Position numbers and translations under genes: made by a program. Shown here piece after piece: positions 1-11,010 of a stretch of DNA of 64,000 nt. Below the pieces are notes generated by a model. It was given only the letters and a program-made list of their open reading frames with translations, did no database searches and was not told where the DNA came from. The stretch spans positions 97,116,151 to 97,180,150 of the forward strand of contig OV884060.1 in the NCBI GenBank assembly GCA_930367215.1, read 5' to 3'. Position 1 is the stretch's first letter, and the number at the start of each line of letters is the position of its first letter. This stretch comes from Pollenia angustigena. Lineage: Eukaryota > Arthropoda > Insecta > Diptera > Polleniidae.

Positions 1-311
1 AGAATCTACAACCATTCTTTTCATTTCCTGTTTTTTCCTGTATTTTTCCCTAATTTTCAAAATCCTTTGTGACAAAGGTTTTCGATGCCCCTCAGTATTA
101 AATATTTGTCCTCTAACATAGTCATAATAATTCTGTCGCGTTGCTATAGGTAACTTGTGTCTAATTCTGGGCATATCTTTTGCAATTTTTTCGAAATCAT
201 ATGTTAAATCGTTGTTACCATTATTCGCGTTGCAAACTTCTACTTCTCCTTGTTGGGATTCTGGGACGGACGTAGGTCCCCATTCATTCCCACGCCCCTT
301 TTTAAGTTTCC
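1..311 (-). pseudogene. Start of pol in retrotransposon copy A (truncated by window)
   Basis: From the GGGAAAC heptamer at 312-306, the -1 frame is open to the window edge and encodes the same N-terminal pol residues as copy B, just before the protease domain. No catalytic motif falls inside the window for this copy. It overlaps the end of gag by about 70 bases, the arrangement expected for translation by -1 frameshifting. Confidence 0.7.
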
Positions 312-1829
312 CTGACAGGTTGGGCAATTAGGAGTGATTACATTAGGCTTTCCACACCGGTAGCAAAATAATGTCCTTTCGGTTGAAGGACATTCCATAA
401 AAACGTGGCCTGGTACTTTACAATTCCAACATATTAAATTGGATTTTTGTTGATTCAAATGTATGGCTGACAATTCTAAATCTTCCGAAATATTTTCCTC
501 CTGACTTGTATAATTATTCTGATCAACATATTGTATCTCATTTACAGGTCTCATGGTTCTGGCTGGTGGCAGTACATTTCTATAATCTATCCGTGGAAAA
601 TTTCTTTCGGCCTCATTACATTCAATTCTGAGTTGTTCCACAGATGATACTGCAATTGGGTATACAATCCTAGCAACACTTTCCCTCACATTACGTTTCA
701 AAATCTTGATCATGTCGTATTCCGGTATAGCCTGAATCAATTTAGCACGGATCTGATTCATCGCATGGAAAAACTGATCAATGGACTCATTATGATTCTG
801 CCTTCTTTCTACTAAATCGCGCATGATTTCAAAATTTGACCTGGATGTTTGGTATTGACTCAGCAAGGCCTGTTTTAACCCTGGCGATTATACGCCAAAA
901 TGAGTTTGGACGAAGAGCCAGTACCAATCCTTGGCTGGACCAGATAATAATAGATGGAAGTCTCTTTCTAACTCATCAACGGGTATTTGGTATTGAGCCT
1001 GTAAACACTCTACCCGCAATATAAAATCTTCTACGCTCATACGTGAGTTATTTCCATCAAAATTAAGACCCCATTTATCTATTCTTATCCACATTCTAGG
1101 TAAATCTCTATGCATCGTATTGTTTCGAATGGAAGACTGATTATTTACATTAAAATTGTCAAACGCATAATTTGTGGGCATTTCTTGATGGCATAAATTC
1201 TCCCTAAACGGTAAGTTTTCCGCATTATTCATGCCATAATTGGTATTAAACTGAAAACCTGTAGCTTGAGGAATTGGATTGGTATTTATATTTTGTCCTG
1301 GTATAAAATTATCAAAAACTGTTCGAGTTGGTAAAGCTGGTATCGACATAGGTGTTCGATTGTGACAGTTGTCCGACAACGCCTGACCCTGACTAGTACC
1401 CGGTATGGCCTGTACCTCCACACTAGGTGGATTAAGGTAAATCACCTCGGTTACCCGTGGTTCACTGACAACCTTACCATTTACATTCATGGGCTCTCTA
1501 GTCTGACTATCTCGGACCGCAATTTTCGAAAGATCCCCTACAACCTTGATTAAATCTCCTATGGACTTTCTAACCTCCTGCATCTCACCCTGAACCATAT
1601 TTCTAATCTGCTCCTGTAATGTTTTCTGAACAGATAATGCCTCATCTACTACTAGATCTCTGACCCCTGGTGTTATTTCCTCACTCATAGCACTACTATT
1701 AGCCGAATTTGAGTGTGACATAGTATCCATAGGTACATTACCAGACGTACTAGGCATATTCGAAATTATCGTTCTAGACCGATCAGTGATTTGACCTTCA
1801 TTGGTCCTATTCTTATTATTCTCACTCAT
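240..1829 (-). pseudogene. gag of retrotransposon copy A, interrupted by one stop
   Basis: Two open segments in the same frame (1829-888 and 866-240) form one Gag broken by a single TAA at 888-890. Copy B has a lysine codon there. The N-terminal 150 or so residues are low-complexity and rich in Ser, Asn and Thr. The middle carries a Ty3-type capsid-like segment. Near the C-terminus is a CCHC zinc knuckle (C-x2-C-x4-H-x4-C), followed by a second cluster of paired cysteines. No RING finger is present, in contrast to element C. Gag would form the particle shell and bind RNA. The stop would cut it before the zinc knuckle. Confidence 0.82.
306..312 (-). promoter_or_regulatory. Putative -1 ribosomal frameshift heptamer GGGAAAC (copy A)
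   Basis: On the minus strand, gag codons read CAG GGA AAC, which gives the canonical X-XXY-YYZ register. Slipping by -1 gives GGG AAA CTT, the exact frame of pol. The site lies directly after the last cysteine pair of Gag. Confidence 0.7.
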
Positions 1830-1989
1830 TTAACTCTGCGCTGTTTCGGAGACAATGGGAAATTTGATCTACTAGTATCAAACACAACTTTTCTTTTCCT
1901 ATTTCTATATTGGGCTCTAGTTTCCCTATTCATTCCCTAAAACACAATTGAAAATATATTCGAAATCTTGAACTTAACAAAAAGAAATA

Positions 1990-3291
1990 TGTACGTTTAT
2001 TTTCGTAGAGGTTGTTGCGATAGAAAAAAATATTAAAATATTGATTTTTGTTTTATATCAAATACAAAAGGTTTGCAAAAAAAATAAAAAAAAAACAAAA
2101 TCAAAAATTATCAAAAGCAAAAATTATCACTGGTAATAAAAACAAATAACTCAAAATTAATATAAATAAAAATGTTAGTAATAATCGTAAAAAAAATAAT
2201 CGTTATTAAATCTAACACTTAAATAAAAAAAGACAACAGAAATACGCTTTAAAACACTAAACTAAATGATACATATAAATAAATAAATGAACTAAAAAAA
2301 ACCAATTTAAAAAAACTACAACTCTACAAATAAAAAAAAAACTGAATACACACAAATAAACAAAGTAATTTAAAAAAAAACAATAATTATGACAAAAAAA
2401 AAAACAACAATGCTAAAAATACATAAATACAACAAAAACGAATTACAACTAATTAACTACTATCAAATTACTAAATATAAAATTTTTCAAACTTAAAAAA
2501 TACAAAAATATAAGACTAATATGTCTACGCTTTTTAAACAAATTTTTTTTTTTCAAATAATTAACTCTTTTAAGGACTGTTGATTAGCGGCGGTACGACG
2601 GTTTATTATATATTTGATTCTCTCCAAGAGAGCTATTATGATATTCCAGTCAATCAAACTAAATCAAAAGTAAAACTCTAAGCATCTTCATGTGACCTAC
2701 ACTTCTCACGATAATCGCAAGAGGACAGTATGAAATGAATGTCGACACAACTAACTTTGAGTCGTAGACTCACGAGGCTGTCGCTTTTCATCCCTGCTGC
2801 TTTGCACATAAAGATTAACCCCCATATTCATAAAAAATATTTTTATTTTATTGGAGGTTTATTGAACACATTTTCATAGGAAATTCGTTCAATAAACCTC
2901 CAATAAAACAAAAATATTTTTTATGAATATGGGGGTAAAACTGAAACTACAAATTTTACAATAAAACAAAATCAAGACTAGGTGAACATTTAGACTGAAC
3001 TACTTTTCAGTTCTAAGGACTTTCCCATTCCTGAATGAATTGGTCGTATATTTTTCCCATTTATAAGACATTCAATAACATAGAATACCTCACACAACGG
3101 ACTTTTTGGTTTAAATACCAAAAACGGATATGACTTTACCCTAAGCTATCGAACACTTACACAAAAAAAATACACGATAAACTATTTTATACGTCTAGTG
3201 GTCTTTTGCCTAGTGTATAGGTCATTTACACTACCTAACTTTCGCTTGGCGTTAAACACTTCCTCACTTTCGATCGGACGTTTTACTACCT
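1990..3291 (-). other. Untranslated leader of copy A (between primer site and gag)
   Basis: About 1.3 kb of A-rich noncoding DNA between the gag start and the primer binding site. It contains many A homopolymers and no ORF of note. The only clear structure is the 117-bp hairpin at 2819-2935. The matching leader of copy B is about 12613-13973. Confidence 0.65.
2819..2935. repeat. 117-bp near-perfect hairpin (fold-back MITE) in leader of copy A
   Basis: Starts with CCCCCATATTCATAAAAAAT and ends with the complementary ATTTTTTATGAATATGGGGG. The arms are about 49 bp and the loop about 19 bases. It is flanked by TAA on both sides, which could be a 3-bp target duplication of the PIF/Harbinger type. 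The same hairpin sits at the same place in copy B. Confidence 0.8.
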
Positions 3292-3309
3292 ACTTTTGTT
3301 TGGGCGCCA
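3292..3309 (-). promoter_or_regulatory. Primer binding site, lysine-tRNA type (copy A)
   Basis: The minus strand reads TGGCGCCCAAAC four bases after the LTR end. The first ten bases match the complement of the lysine-tRNA 3' end; the rest has diverged. Compare the longer match in element C at 34119-34136. Confidence 0.65.
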
Positions 3310-3313
3310 TTTC

Positions 3314-6277
3314 TGTTACGAACCGTTTTTTTATTCTTAGGCCATGGTTACCCCACTAGCTCTCATCGGTGCCATCTCTTAGCGGGGTGTTCTCAACCCT
3401 TTGGTTGACCCTGGTTCGCAGCCAGAAACAAAAAAAACTGAAACACAAAAAACTTTACAACATACATAAACTTACTTAATCTTGAATACCAATTCATAGG
3501 GAGGCAGATGTTAAGCTCCAATCGCCCATTCCCCAACCATGACCGCGATATCCATATATTTTTTCTACGGTCCCATAAGCCCGTCTTACGTCGCCCTTTC
3601 TATATCAACAATCCCCAAAAATTATTAATCACTCAGATTTTTTCATTTTTGTTTCACATACAAATAACTTTATTTATAATTTTTAACTATTCTATTTATC
3701 TTAAAAATAATACTTAATTTTACTATTACCAAAATACATATAAATTAACATACTTAAATTAACCAATAACTATTCTTATTTTCTTTTTTTCTCAGATTCC
3801 TTTAATTTTTCTTTTTTTTTTTATTAGCCGTTACTTTTTCTTTTTAAAATATTCTACTTGCTCTTCCAATTATTATATCTCAAAAAAAACTATATTTTCG
3901 CTAAATGTTTTCTTTTTCTTCTAATTCTTTTTATATCATTCTTTTCTTTTCTCTTTAGTTTTATTAAGTACTCAAAGTGGTTATATCCTCAATACCGGAT
4001 GTACGAATGATTATTATTTCCTACGCCTGAAGGAGCTCCCTAATGACGTTACCACACACACAATCACTTAGCTCTATTCGCGCCTAAATTTAGCACCTAA
4101 AATTTCTAAATTTTAATTTATTTTTTTATTATTTTTATTTCCCTTTCCTTTTTTTTTCTTTTAAAGATATAAAACTTTAATTTTTTTCTGTTTTTCTATC
4201 AATTTTTTTTCAGGCCTCAACGGAATCAAATTACCAAATACGTTATAATTACCAACTATACGACACTACACTCTCGATAGACACAGTAATTTTTCACAAC
4301 AGCACAATTAAAACTTAACACAATTACCTTAAATTAATTTATTTATAGCTACTTAATCTAGTATTTTTTTATATTTTTTTATATTAATTTTTCTTTTTTT
4401 AAATATGTATTGTTAATTTTTTTTAAATATATATAATTTTTTTTTCTATATTGTTATTCGAAATTTTGTTTGTTTTTTAATGTACTTTTTCACAAAGTGC
4501 CTAGTAATTTAAAACTTAGAGAATATATCCCCGTTGTTAAATAAAAATTAAGCTTTTACTTCTCAAATCTTTTACAGCTTGCCTTTTCTTTTTGTTTGGT
4601 TTATTTTTCAGTTTTTAAGATGCTAGTAACGCAAACTTCTTCACACTTAGCAAATGCATGGGTTTTCTAATTCGAATATTACTAAACAAAAAGACTTACC
4701 TGGCTATTTCTCCTGTGACTTATAGCTCAACCATCACCAGTTCTGAGATAATAGCCAGCTGTTAGAAAAACACAACATTTCAATATTTTTTCATATTTAG
4801 ATATCTATGTTTCCTTATATCCACAGACACTATTGCTTAAAGCATCAGACGCATTTCTACAAGCATTTTAGAATTTTTTTTTTCTGCCTTTTTTTTATAA
4901 GATTTTATATACAAATCAAACATTACTTTAATGCACTCGACACTTAATAACCTTGCCCGTGAATATAAAGTTAATTTTTTTTCAACAACTTACGTTTTAT
5001 TATTTCTTTTTGTTAACACAAATACTTTATTTCGTCCTCTTGCGTACTAAACTTCACTAGCTTTTCTTTATTTATCTCTTATTTTAAAATATTTATTTAA
5101 TCCTTGTTACAAATTCAGATTTTACTATAGCACTGTTCAACACTTTCTAATCTATTTTCCTACTTTTCTCTTCTTTTATACCACTCGTAGCTTATGTACT
5201 GCAAATATTTCTGCCGGGCTTATCTCGCGCCAATCCTTATTTACTCCGTTCATGCCCATATTAGGAAATTCTCCTACATTATACTCACGTGAATTTTCCC
5301 GCTACGCAATATTTCTCTCCTAACTTATAATTTTTTCCTCATGTTTGTCAGGTTGTACTACCATTATACTGTGTATACTCAATCATACATAAATTACTGA
5401 AAAATCATGTACATTTACATCCTTAAGAAAATTAAAATCAGTTTCGCGGTATTTCCCCGCAACTATACCAAACCAGAAAATATTAAGAAATAAATAAATA
5501 AATACAAAAAAAAAAACAGATAGAATAAATAAGGTTTTTTTCCTATGATCATCCCCATACTATACCAGGCGACCAGCAATTTTAGCAGCCTGCAATCCTT
5601 CATTCATTATTTAACTAATTTTCAAAATTTAATTTCTACAATTCGTTATTTAATGAATGAAAACTGCATCCCTGCTATTTTACTATGATAGCGCGTTGCC
5701 ACTTAATACCTACTAAACACACTTTCCACAGCTGATATGCGATCAGCTGTCTTTTTCCCCACATGTATCACATTCTAATGGACAGGTATGTATGAATTGA
5801 CAATTTTTGTAATAATTTTTCCTTTTTCTTTCTTTTCAGGCACTTGGACACAAATTTGGAATTAAGGTAGGGTAAGTATGTATCGTTCCAGTTGTCCTAA
5901 ACATATTAGTAATCTATTTTTCTCTCTTTACAGCTAAACAACAAAAAAAAAAACAATACAACAAAACTACTGGGAAATGGGCTGGAGATAGTAGACTCCA
6001 AGACTACAGGCCCTTCCCTTAAATTTCAATACTTGCACTGAGACATGGGCCGGAGCTGGTGCCTCCACACTTTACTATGGCCCCTCTCTACCTAATTAAT
6101 TTAAATTGGGAAAAAAATATGAGGCAATATGCATTTCAGCCTCTTCCCAACCTTAAATCTCCCTACCCCCCACGCAAAATTTTTTTTCGATACCCAGAGG
6201 CGTGATTGGGTGGGTTTGCCGGTCAATGGCGTAGTTCCCTAGATGGTAACTTGCCGTAATCAAAATCGCACGCAACA
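3314..6277 (-). repeat. 5' LTR of copy A (about 2.96 kb)
   Basis: Left end TGTTACG and right end CGCAACA form imperfect inverted termini of the TG...CA kind. The left end lies four bases from the primer binding site. At the right end, the identity between copies A and B stops exactly after CGCAACA plus two or three A residues, which supports a terminus. The sequence is AT-rich with no credible ORF. An LTR this long is unusual. No polypurine tract is seen just outside 6277. Confidence 0.72.
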
Positions 6278-7412
6278 AAACACCGATGTCTAATGACATA
6301 GTCGCAGGGAGCGGTGTGCGGAATGGTTTTTTTTTTCCAAGCCCAACGTGGGGAACTCCCACACCCTGAAAACAGAGAGTCTCATACTCTACCCTATATT
6401 CAGCCGGGCACTATTAAAGCTATGGTACACTTTGCAACCATTTGACGACCGGACTTTACCAACAGGTAAACTCAAATATAATTTGAAAATTTGTTTTGGT
6501 TAGTTGTCATTTTATTCGCTTTTTTCATGATTTTAATACAATGATCAGTGGATGCGCTTATTAGGTCAGATATTTAACAACTGTAACCATGGCCTATAGA
6601 AATTTCATTTATACCGTCAAATTAAATCCATTGCATGTGTAGTCAATTGAACTTATCTAGTGGAATAATATTTCTCTGGTCATCATATTTACTATTTAAT
6701 ATTTAAAGTCGCTATTGGGACGAAAACAAACATTCATAAAAAAATAATTGAATTAAATAATTACTGCGTTTTCTAAACCTAATATTGCGCTTTAACTACT
6801 AATATCACAGATGACCTAAAACTATTATTGCACTTAAACAAAGTATATTGCACATTGGATTTTTGAGATGTTCTCCCTACCATCGGAATGTAGGATTCGA
6901 ACCCCATGTTAAAAAAAGAACATCGCCGACTATTGCCTTTTACGTCAGGAAAATGCAAAGTGGCCCCCAAACCGTTGCGAGAGATCCTAATCAATTCATG
7001 TAGTTGGTCCTTGACCAATTGTAGCGCACAGCGCAAACACAGTTATACAAAAAACTTATCCTTTCATGTAATTGGTCCTTGACCAATTGTAGCACATATA
7101 GCGCAAACAAATTTCTTAAAAAAAAAATTATTCTATGTAATTATATTCTCTACTTGTCATTAACTTATTGTCTTATTAATTATTCTTCTCTCTTTAATTC
7201 ATCCTCTAGAATCCTCACAACTATCTTGGAAATACCCCTACACTCTTCTCTACATCTACGAGTCTTCTTTTCTATACTACATGGTCACCGTCTCTGAAAA
7301 GCTTTCTTAAAGAAAGATTTCGAGATTGTCTCGTATCCGTTTCCGGAAAATTAATTTACGGGAAGTAACCCTAAAATCCATTCCACATATAATTATCTTA
7401 CTTTGTTGGAAT
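6278..7412. other. Segment between LTR of copy A and pol of copy B, origin unclear
   Basis: It could be the 3' end of copy B's internal region, in which case A and B share an LTR in tandem, or host DNA beside two separate insertions. It contains a lysine-tRNA-like sequence (6341-6409) and a duplicated palindromic motif (about 6993-7110). No polypurine tract is visible next to the LTR, which argues against the tandem model. The distance from the integrase stop to the LTR would be about 1.4 kb here but is only 90 bp in element C. Confidence 0.5.
6341..6409 (-). pseudogene. Lysine-tRNA-like sequence (tRNA pseudogene or SINE head)
   Basis: On the minus strand it begins GCCCGGCTGAATATAGGGTA and ends CCCCACGTTGGGC. 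The acceptor ends pair (GCCCGGC with GTTGGGC, allowing G-T) and the T stem pairs (GTGGG with CCCAC). The segment GTAGAGTATGAGACTCT strongly resembles the D and anticodon stem of insect lysine tRNA. The D loop is short, the anticodon region is decayed and the T loop lacks TTCG. It is followed by TTGG and a ten-A run, as in a retroposed copy. Confidence 0.72.
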
Positions 7413-7650
7413 TTATTTTCTTTTTCCACCACTAGATTTACATTCAACCCTAACTTGACGTCCTAGTATACACACGGATTCACGTATAAAAATTAAATAT
7501 TGGATATTTATGAGATGTACCCTCTCATCAATCCACTTACAGTAAGTAAAACAAAACTTTATGAAATCTATATTAGGGTGGTTGAGATATAAATCAATCA
7601 AAACTTTAACATTTCTATTGAACGTTTCTTTTTTTTTCTTTGTCCTTCTT

Positions 7651-10600
7651 TTACATTTTAATATCTTTGGCATGGTATATACCAATTGATTTACCCTGTA
7701 ACGACTCAAGTTCATACATGTTATTTCCGACCGGTTTTACTACTCTACATTTCAGGAATTTTTTACAAAATTTCGCGTTTATGTTTTTACTGAAGTTGCT
7801 CAGTACCGTATTTCTCCGGTAAACTTCCTGACCGGGTATGAACTTGACAATACGTGCCCCTCTATTATATCTTTCAGCGCTCCTTTCCTGCGCTTTTTTC
7901 ATATATTCTTTCATTCTCTCCCTAATAAATTCCATTCTGTCATTTCGGCTGATATCAAGTATTCCATGGTCATTTAGTGTTTGTAGTGTAGCTTATAATC
8001 GGCTCCACTCGTGTACATGTGATACCCAAAAAGTGCGAAAAATGGGGTTACACCTGTGGCTGTGTGTACAGACGTCCTAATTGCACATTCAATTTCTGAT
8101 AGGTACATGTCCCAATCACGATGGTCCTTATCTAAATATGCCCTTATAGCGGCTAATACGGATTGATTCACTCGTTCACTTGCGTTGCTCTGAGGTGAAT
8201 ATACTGCGGTTTTTATATGGCGTATTTTATAAGTATTAATCAAATTCTCAAAGCTTTTGGCGATGAACTGACTGCCATTATCGCTATGCATTACCTCAGG
8301 CACGCCGAATTTATGAAAAATTTCATGAACGAGAAAGTCAATTACGTTATTAGTTGTTGCCTCTTTCATTGCTTTTAAAAACATAAATTTTGTGAAGTGA
8401 TCAACGACAATGAAAATGTAACAATTTCCCCTTTTTGATCTAGGGTATTTACCCATAAAATCTATGTACAATTTTTGAAACGGTCTTTCGGTTACAACTG
8501 GTTTTCCTATTTCCGGTTTAGATTGCACGACTTTGATTCCTTGCAAACTCTACAATTAGCTACAAAATTTTTCACTTGGATAGACATTTTTGGCCAATAG
8601 AAATTTCGTTTTAACCTTTCAAGTGTTTTTGCCACACCTCCGTGTGCTGCTGTTAAAGTGGAATGAGCATTTTCGATTATTTGATGTGTAATCATTGCCG
8701 GAATCCATAACTTCCACGGTGACTCTTCACCTATTTGTTCAAACCCTATCTTTTTGAATATCAAACCGCTTTCTACTTTTAAATCAGGCAATTCGTTTCC
8801 GTTTTCCTGTATATGTTTTGCTAAGTCTATATACTCTTCACTTTCAAATTCGTTTGTTTCGAAACCTAGCAGTTCTGTCAAATTTAGCTCGTCTACATTT
8901 GGTAACCTTGACAGCATATCGGCAACTATGTTTTCCGAACCTTTTCTGTGTTTTATTTCAAAATCAAATGCTTGTAACTTAAGAGACCACCTAGCTAACC
9001 TTCCACTTAAATCTTTTAAAGTCATCAGCCATTTAAGGCTGGCGTGATCAGTCACGGTGGTAAAAGGCATCATTTCTACATACTGCCTGAACTTTTGGAC
9101 AGCCATAACCGCAGCATAACACTCCTTTTCGGTTACGCTGTAATTTCTTTGACATGAGTTCAACTTTTGTGAAAAGAAGGCTATTGGGTGTTCATCATTT
9201 TCAGCACCTATTTGGTACAACACCGCACCTATACCATATTCACAAGCATCGCATTGCACATAAAATCTTTTTGTAAAATCTGGGTGACGAAGCACTGGTG
9301 CTGAGGTCAAAGCCTTTTTTAAATTATCAAATGACTCGATTGCCTCTGGTGTCATTTCAATTTTTTTTGATTTTTTTAGGGTGTCCGTAAGTGGCGCAGA
9401 TATGACTGAAAAATTTTTAATAAATCTGCGATACCACCCTGCAGTACCCAAAAAACTTCTTACTTCCCTCACCGAATTTGGAACCTTTATATCCCGGATT
9501 GCCTTAACCTTATCAGGATCAGTTTTGAGCATTCCACCACCCACAATAAAACCTAAATATTTTAATTGTGTAAAGCAAAATTGAGATTTTTTAAGCCTAT
9601 TGTTAAGTTCGCTTTTCTAAGACAACTCGCCACTTCCTCTAGTAACTTTAAATGTTTATCAAAGTCATTTGATATTATTAACAAGTCGTCCAAATAAAAA
9701 AACACATTGTCCTTTAAAGTCTGCGGTATCACCTTGTCCATTAATCTGCACAAACGCTGGGCCGCGTTACAGAGGCCAAAGGGCATAACCCGAAATTGAT
9801 ACAACGGTCTCCCTGCAACGGTTAAAGCGGTATACGGTCTGCTTTCTGGATCCAGTTCTATTTGCCAGAATGCGTATTTCAGATCGACACTACTAATAAA
9901 ATAGGTTTCGTCAATCCTACTTAAGATACCGTCTATATTTCGCAAGGGATACGCGTCTTTAACGGTCACTTTATTAAACTTTCTCGCGTCCAAACAAAAT
10001 CTATTTTTACCAGGTTTCCTCACGATGGTGGTCCTATTACTCCAAGGGCTCTCACTAATTTCTATTACATTCAAATCTAACATATTGTCTATTTCCCTAT
10101 AAGTTATATCCTGAACTGCCGGCAAAATAGGATAATGGCGGTCCTTTACTGGCTCAGCACCATCTATTAATTTAATAGTATGCCTCTCCAAATTTGTCTT
10201 GCCTAAACCTTTTTCCTCAAACGTATCAAATTTCGCAATTACCTCATCTAATCTTCGTTTTTGCTCCTCATCCAATTCATGAGGACCCATCCTATAGTCG
10301 TCCTTGTCCTGCACAAAATCGCTTATTACTTTCTCCGTATCTATCTCACTGACGCCTATAATATCCGGAGCTAAACTAAAAGTTCGCCAAAAATCTATTC
10401 CTAGGTATAATTCTTGTTCCAAATCAGGACAAAGATATAGAGTTAGATTATCACTCTTATCTTTGTACTTAATGGATAAATTTACTTTACCTAATATCCT
10501 ATGGTGTTGACCACTTGCAGTCTTCACGTTGGAGAATATTGGTATTATTTTTAACCCTAGTTCATCTACTACTTCTCTACACTGTTTTCCTAAAATGCTC

Positions 10601-11010
10601 ACGGAAGCTCCACTATCTAATAAACCTGACATTTCCTTTCCCTCTACTTCCACCTCGACATAAACACGATCATCACCTAACTTATTTATTCTAGTCACAG
10701 AATCTACAACCATTCTTTTCATTTCCTGTTTTTTCCTGTATTTTTCCCTAATTTTCAAAATCCTTTGTGACAAAGGTTTTCGATGCCCCTCAGTATTAAA
10801 TATTTGTCCTCTAACATAGTCATAATAATTCTGTCGCGTTGCTATAGGTAACTTGTGTCTAATTCTGGGCATATCTTTTGCAATTTTTTCGAAATCATAT
10901 GTTAAATCGTTGTTAACATTATTCGCGTTGCAAACTTCTACTTCTCCTTGTTGGGATTCTGGGACGGACGTAGGTCCCCATTCATTCCCACGCCCCTTTT
11001 TAAGTTTCCC
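7651..11010 (-). pseudogene. pol of retrotransposon copy B (protease, RT, RNase H, integrase), frameshifted
   Basis: Pol is spread over four open segments in shifting frames: 11025-9562, 9544-8507, 8546-7974 and 7935-7651. The first holds the aspartic protease motif LLDSGAS (residues about 136-142) and the RT active site YLDD (about 444-447). The second holds RNase H (FYVQCDAC; TDHASLKWL) and the integrase HHCC zinc finger. The third has the integrase core with a first Asp in YIDFMG, a second in SDNGSQF and Glu in SNASERVN. The fourth is the integrase C-terminus ending in AKDIKM. Breaks near 9550-9600, 8545 and 7970 make it non-functional as read. It is a Ty3/gypsy pol by domain order. Confidence 0.88.

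Larger units (their letters stand above)
1..6277 (-). mobile_element. Ty3/gypsy-type LTR retrotransposon, copy A (3' part cut by window edge)
   Basis: Read on the minus strand from right to left, the order is 5' LTR (3314-6277), primer binding site (about 3309 downward), leader with hairpin, gag (1829-240) and the start of pol, which leaves the window at base 1. Copy B repeats the same order with only scattered differences. The priming site TGGCGCCCAA matches the start of the site complementary to the 3' end of lysine tRNA, as used by the Drosophila Osvaldo and Ulysses elements. Membership of that lineage is inference from the primer site, the very long LTR and YLDD-type RT. The element is not intact: gag has an internal stop. 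Confidence 0.85.

Noticed and set aside
6160..6176. GTGGGGGGTAGGGAGA (minus strand) as polypurine tract of copies A and B
   Set aside because: It resembles element C's tract, but it lies about 100 bases inside the region shared by A and B. The inverted TGTTACG/CGCAACA ends and the divergence point favour the LTR boundary at 6277.
6153..6362. 69-codon ORF crossing the LTR end
   Set aside because: It crosses the LTR boundary and the tRNA-like tail, with no protein features.
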